From Planctomycetales bacterium (GTDB lineage Bacteria; Planctomycetota; Phycisphaerae; SM23-33), in contig DAOVLV010000111.1 of assembly GCA_030631085.1 (NCBI GenBank), forward strand, positions 1 to 6,410: a DNA stretch of 6,410 nt, written 5' to 3'. Each line of letters starts with the position of its first letter. Position 1 is the first letter of the stretch. Shown piece by piece: positions 5,390-6,410 of the stretch. Below the pieces are notes generated by a model. That model was not told the DNA's origin. It made no database searches and worked only from the letters and a program-made list of their open reading frames with translations. Both the position numbers and the translations under genes were made by a program.

Positions 5390-6410
5390 TTTCCCGCCCT
5401 CCGGAAATACCGAAGCATCGGATTGGAGATCCACTCAATCGGTACCGGTTTGCCTTCTTTCTTGAGTTTGTCGATTTTTTTCTGGAGGTCACAGGCCTTC
5501 TGGTATTTCGGCTTGAGTTTTTCGTCTCGCCCGACGGCGAGGCGCATCTCGCGGTTAATCTCGTCGGTCATTATTCGCAGGGTCTGCTTCATAGGGCGTG
5601 ATTGGCTGTCAAGCCCCTGTATGCGGTTTCTGAGTATACGCATGACGACGTTGGAGTTGACGAACCGGCTGCATTCCCATCCCGCTCCGTATTCCTTCGC
5701 TGCGCGTGCGAACTTTTCGTGTGCGCCGTGTTCGTTGGGATACTTTTTGGGCGTGAGAAACGCCGGTGTCGTGGTCGCTGCGGGGTTGGGAGGCAGGCCG
5801 TCGGCGTCCTCGACGATAATCTGGTTGTACTCCTTCTCGGCGAGATACTGGAGGAACCGCGCCGCCAGGCGTGGATTCTTCCCGTAAGCGTTAACCCCGG
5901 CGGATCGAGCGCCGACAATCGCCACCGGAACGATCTTGTGGGGGATCAATGCCACATCGGGCTTGAAGTTCTTGAATTCCCGGAGTCGAATCAGCCCGAA
6001 TCGCCCGGTGGCCATTCCCACAGCCCACTCGTTTCCTATCCACTGTGGGTCCCCGCCCCCGTAACCGGCGGCAGTTGACCTTGACTTTACCGTGGTAACA
6101 GTGGGAATCACCTTGTGCTTGAACATCAGGTCGTAATAAAACTGCGTCGCTTCGAGCACCTGTGGCGAATCGAGCACGCAATGGGTCATCGTCTCGTTGA
6201 ATATGCTCCCCTTATTGCTGAACCACATGTACGCCGGTCCGAGCGGCATCAGCGCGTAGCGCGTTACCTGCCCCTTGGAATCGACCTTCTTAACTTTCAG
6301 GCACCACTTGAGAAACTCGTCCCACGTCCAGTCGTACTTAGGCAGCGGAAGCTTCTCACGCTCCAGCAGCGCGCGGTTGATTATAATCGTAGAACCACCG
6401 ACGTTGCAGG
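5386..6410 (-). CDS. Extracellular sugar-binding protein of ABC importer (family 1), 5' end missing
   Basis: The frame is open to the right edge, so the N-terminus and any lipoprotein signal are outside the window; the ATG at 6249 is internal. The visible 340 residues begin in the part of family 1 solute-binding proteins that reads NVGGSTIIINRALLEREKLP, followed by YDWTWDEFLKWC, a signature of the family (compare the common N-x-x-L-x-x-x-G-L-P ... W-T-W-D-E-F pattern). Residues further on, such as the SPQVLEATQFYYDLMFKHKVIP segment and GRFGLIRLREF, fit the same fold: a two-lobed protein that catches a sugar outside the membrane and delivers it to the permeases. The C-terminus is very basic and helical (KLKPKYQKACDLQKKIDKLK), followed by a short tail. 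It is the first visible gene of the importer operon and its stop overlaps the MalF-type start by 4 bases. The sugar cannot be deduced. Confidence 0.9.
   Translation of the reverse strand, partial: CNVGGSTIIINRALLEREKLPLPKYDWTWDEFLKWCLKVKKVDSKGQVTRYALMPLGPAYMWFSNKGSIFNETMTHCVLDSPQVLEATQFYYDLMFKHKVIPTVTTVKSRSTAAGYGGGDPQWIGNEWAVGMATGRFGLIRLREFKNFKPDVALIPHKIVPVAIVGARSAGVNAYGKNPRLAARFLQYLAEKEYNQIIVEDADGLPPNPAATTTPAFLTPKKYPNEHGAHEKFARAAKEYGAGWECSRFVNSNVVMRILRNRIQGLDSQSRPMKQTLRIMTDEINREMRLAVGRDEKLKPKYQKACDLQKKIDKLKKEGKPVPIEWISNPMLRYFRRAGK
5397..5402 (-). promoter_or_regulatory. Strong ribosome binding site for the MalF-type permease
   Basis: GGAGGG on the minus strand lies 7 bases before the ATG at 5389, within the last codons of the binding-protein gene. 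Together with the ATGA stop/start overlap it fixes the permease start and indicates translational coupling. Confidence 0.8.

Noticed and set aside
5390..5434. Longer N-terminus for the MalF-type permease starting at 5434
   Set aside because: The extra 15 residues are hydrophilic, have no ribosome site and overlap the upstream gene; the ATG at 5389 has GGAGGG and the ATGA overlap.
5057..5887. 276-residue plus-strand open frame
   Set aside because: It is antisense across the junction of the MalF-type permease and the binding protein; both of those have strong family motifs.
6247..6249. ATG as start of the binding protein
   Set aside because: The frame continues upstream to the window edge with conserved family sequence, including the WTWDEF motif.
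1..6410. tRNA or rRNA genes, integrase, toxin-antitoxin pair or phage genes
   Set aside because: I looked for these and saw no supporting sequence; all long stretches are accounted for by the five genes and two palindromes.

Overview
This looks like a chromosomal piece (moderate GC, AT-rich intergenic repeats) of an uncultured, Planctomycetota/PVC-like bacterium. Three things suggest that: a short cytoplasmic ceramidase-N-domain protein of the kind abundant in that group, sugar ABC permeases with large lineage-type insertions, and long palindromic intergenic repeats. The taxonomic call is an inference from gene style; there is no rRNA or marker gene here.

Layout. The left third (1-2424) reads rightward and holds two closely spaced genes: the 3' part of a polysaccharide-deacetylase-like protein that runs off the left edge, then a complete 438-residue neutral-ceramidase-like protein. 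The right two thirds (2652-6410) read leftward and form a carbohydrate ABC importer operon in the order solute-binding protein (cut by the right edge), MalF-type permease, MalG-type permease. No ATPase gene is present; such CUT1-type importers often share an ATPase encoded elsewhere. The two gene groups converge, and the 227 bases between their stop codons are filled almost exactly by one giant imperfect palindrome (2421-2648). A second, unrelated palindrome built of 9-base units (3988-4060) sits between the two permease genes.

How it may work together. The importer would bring in a sugar or oligosaccharide, and the two rightward genes encode predicted hydrolases that plausibly cut acyl or amide groups from a glycoconjugate. 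This link is by proximity only, and the substrate cannot be read from the sequence.

Most notable points: (i) the convergent-end palindrome, whose arms carry a GC-rich REP-like hairpin plus six in-register GAA-N4 heptads each; (ii) both permeases are far larger than usual, MalG through a soluble insertion of about 140 extra residues and MalF through two pairs of extra membrane helices; (iii) the ceramidase-like enzyme keeps the metal-site motifs but has Lys where ceramidases have the catalytic Ser. I found no convincing wholly new defence or mobile system.
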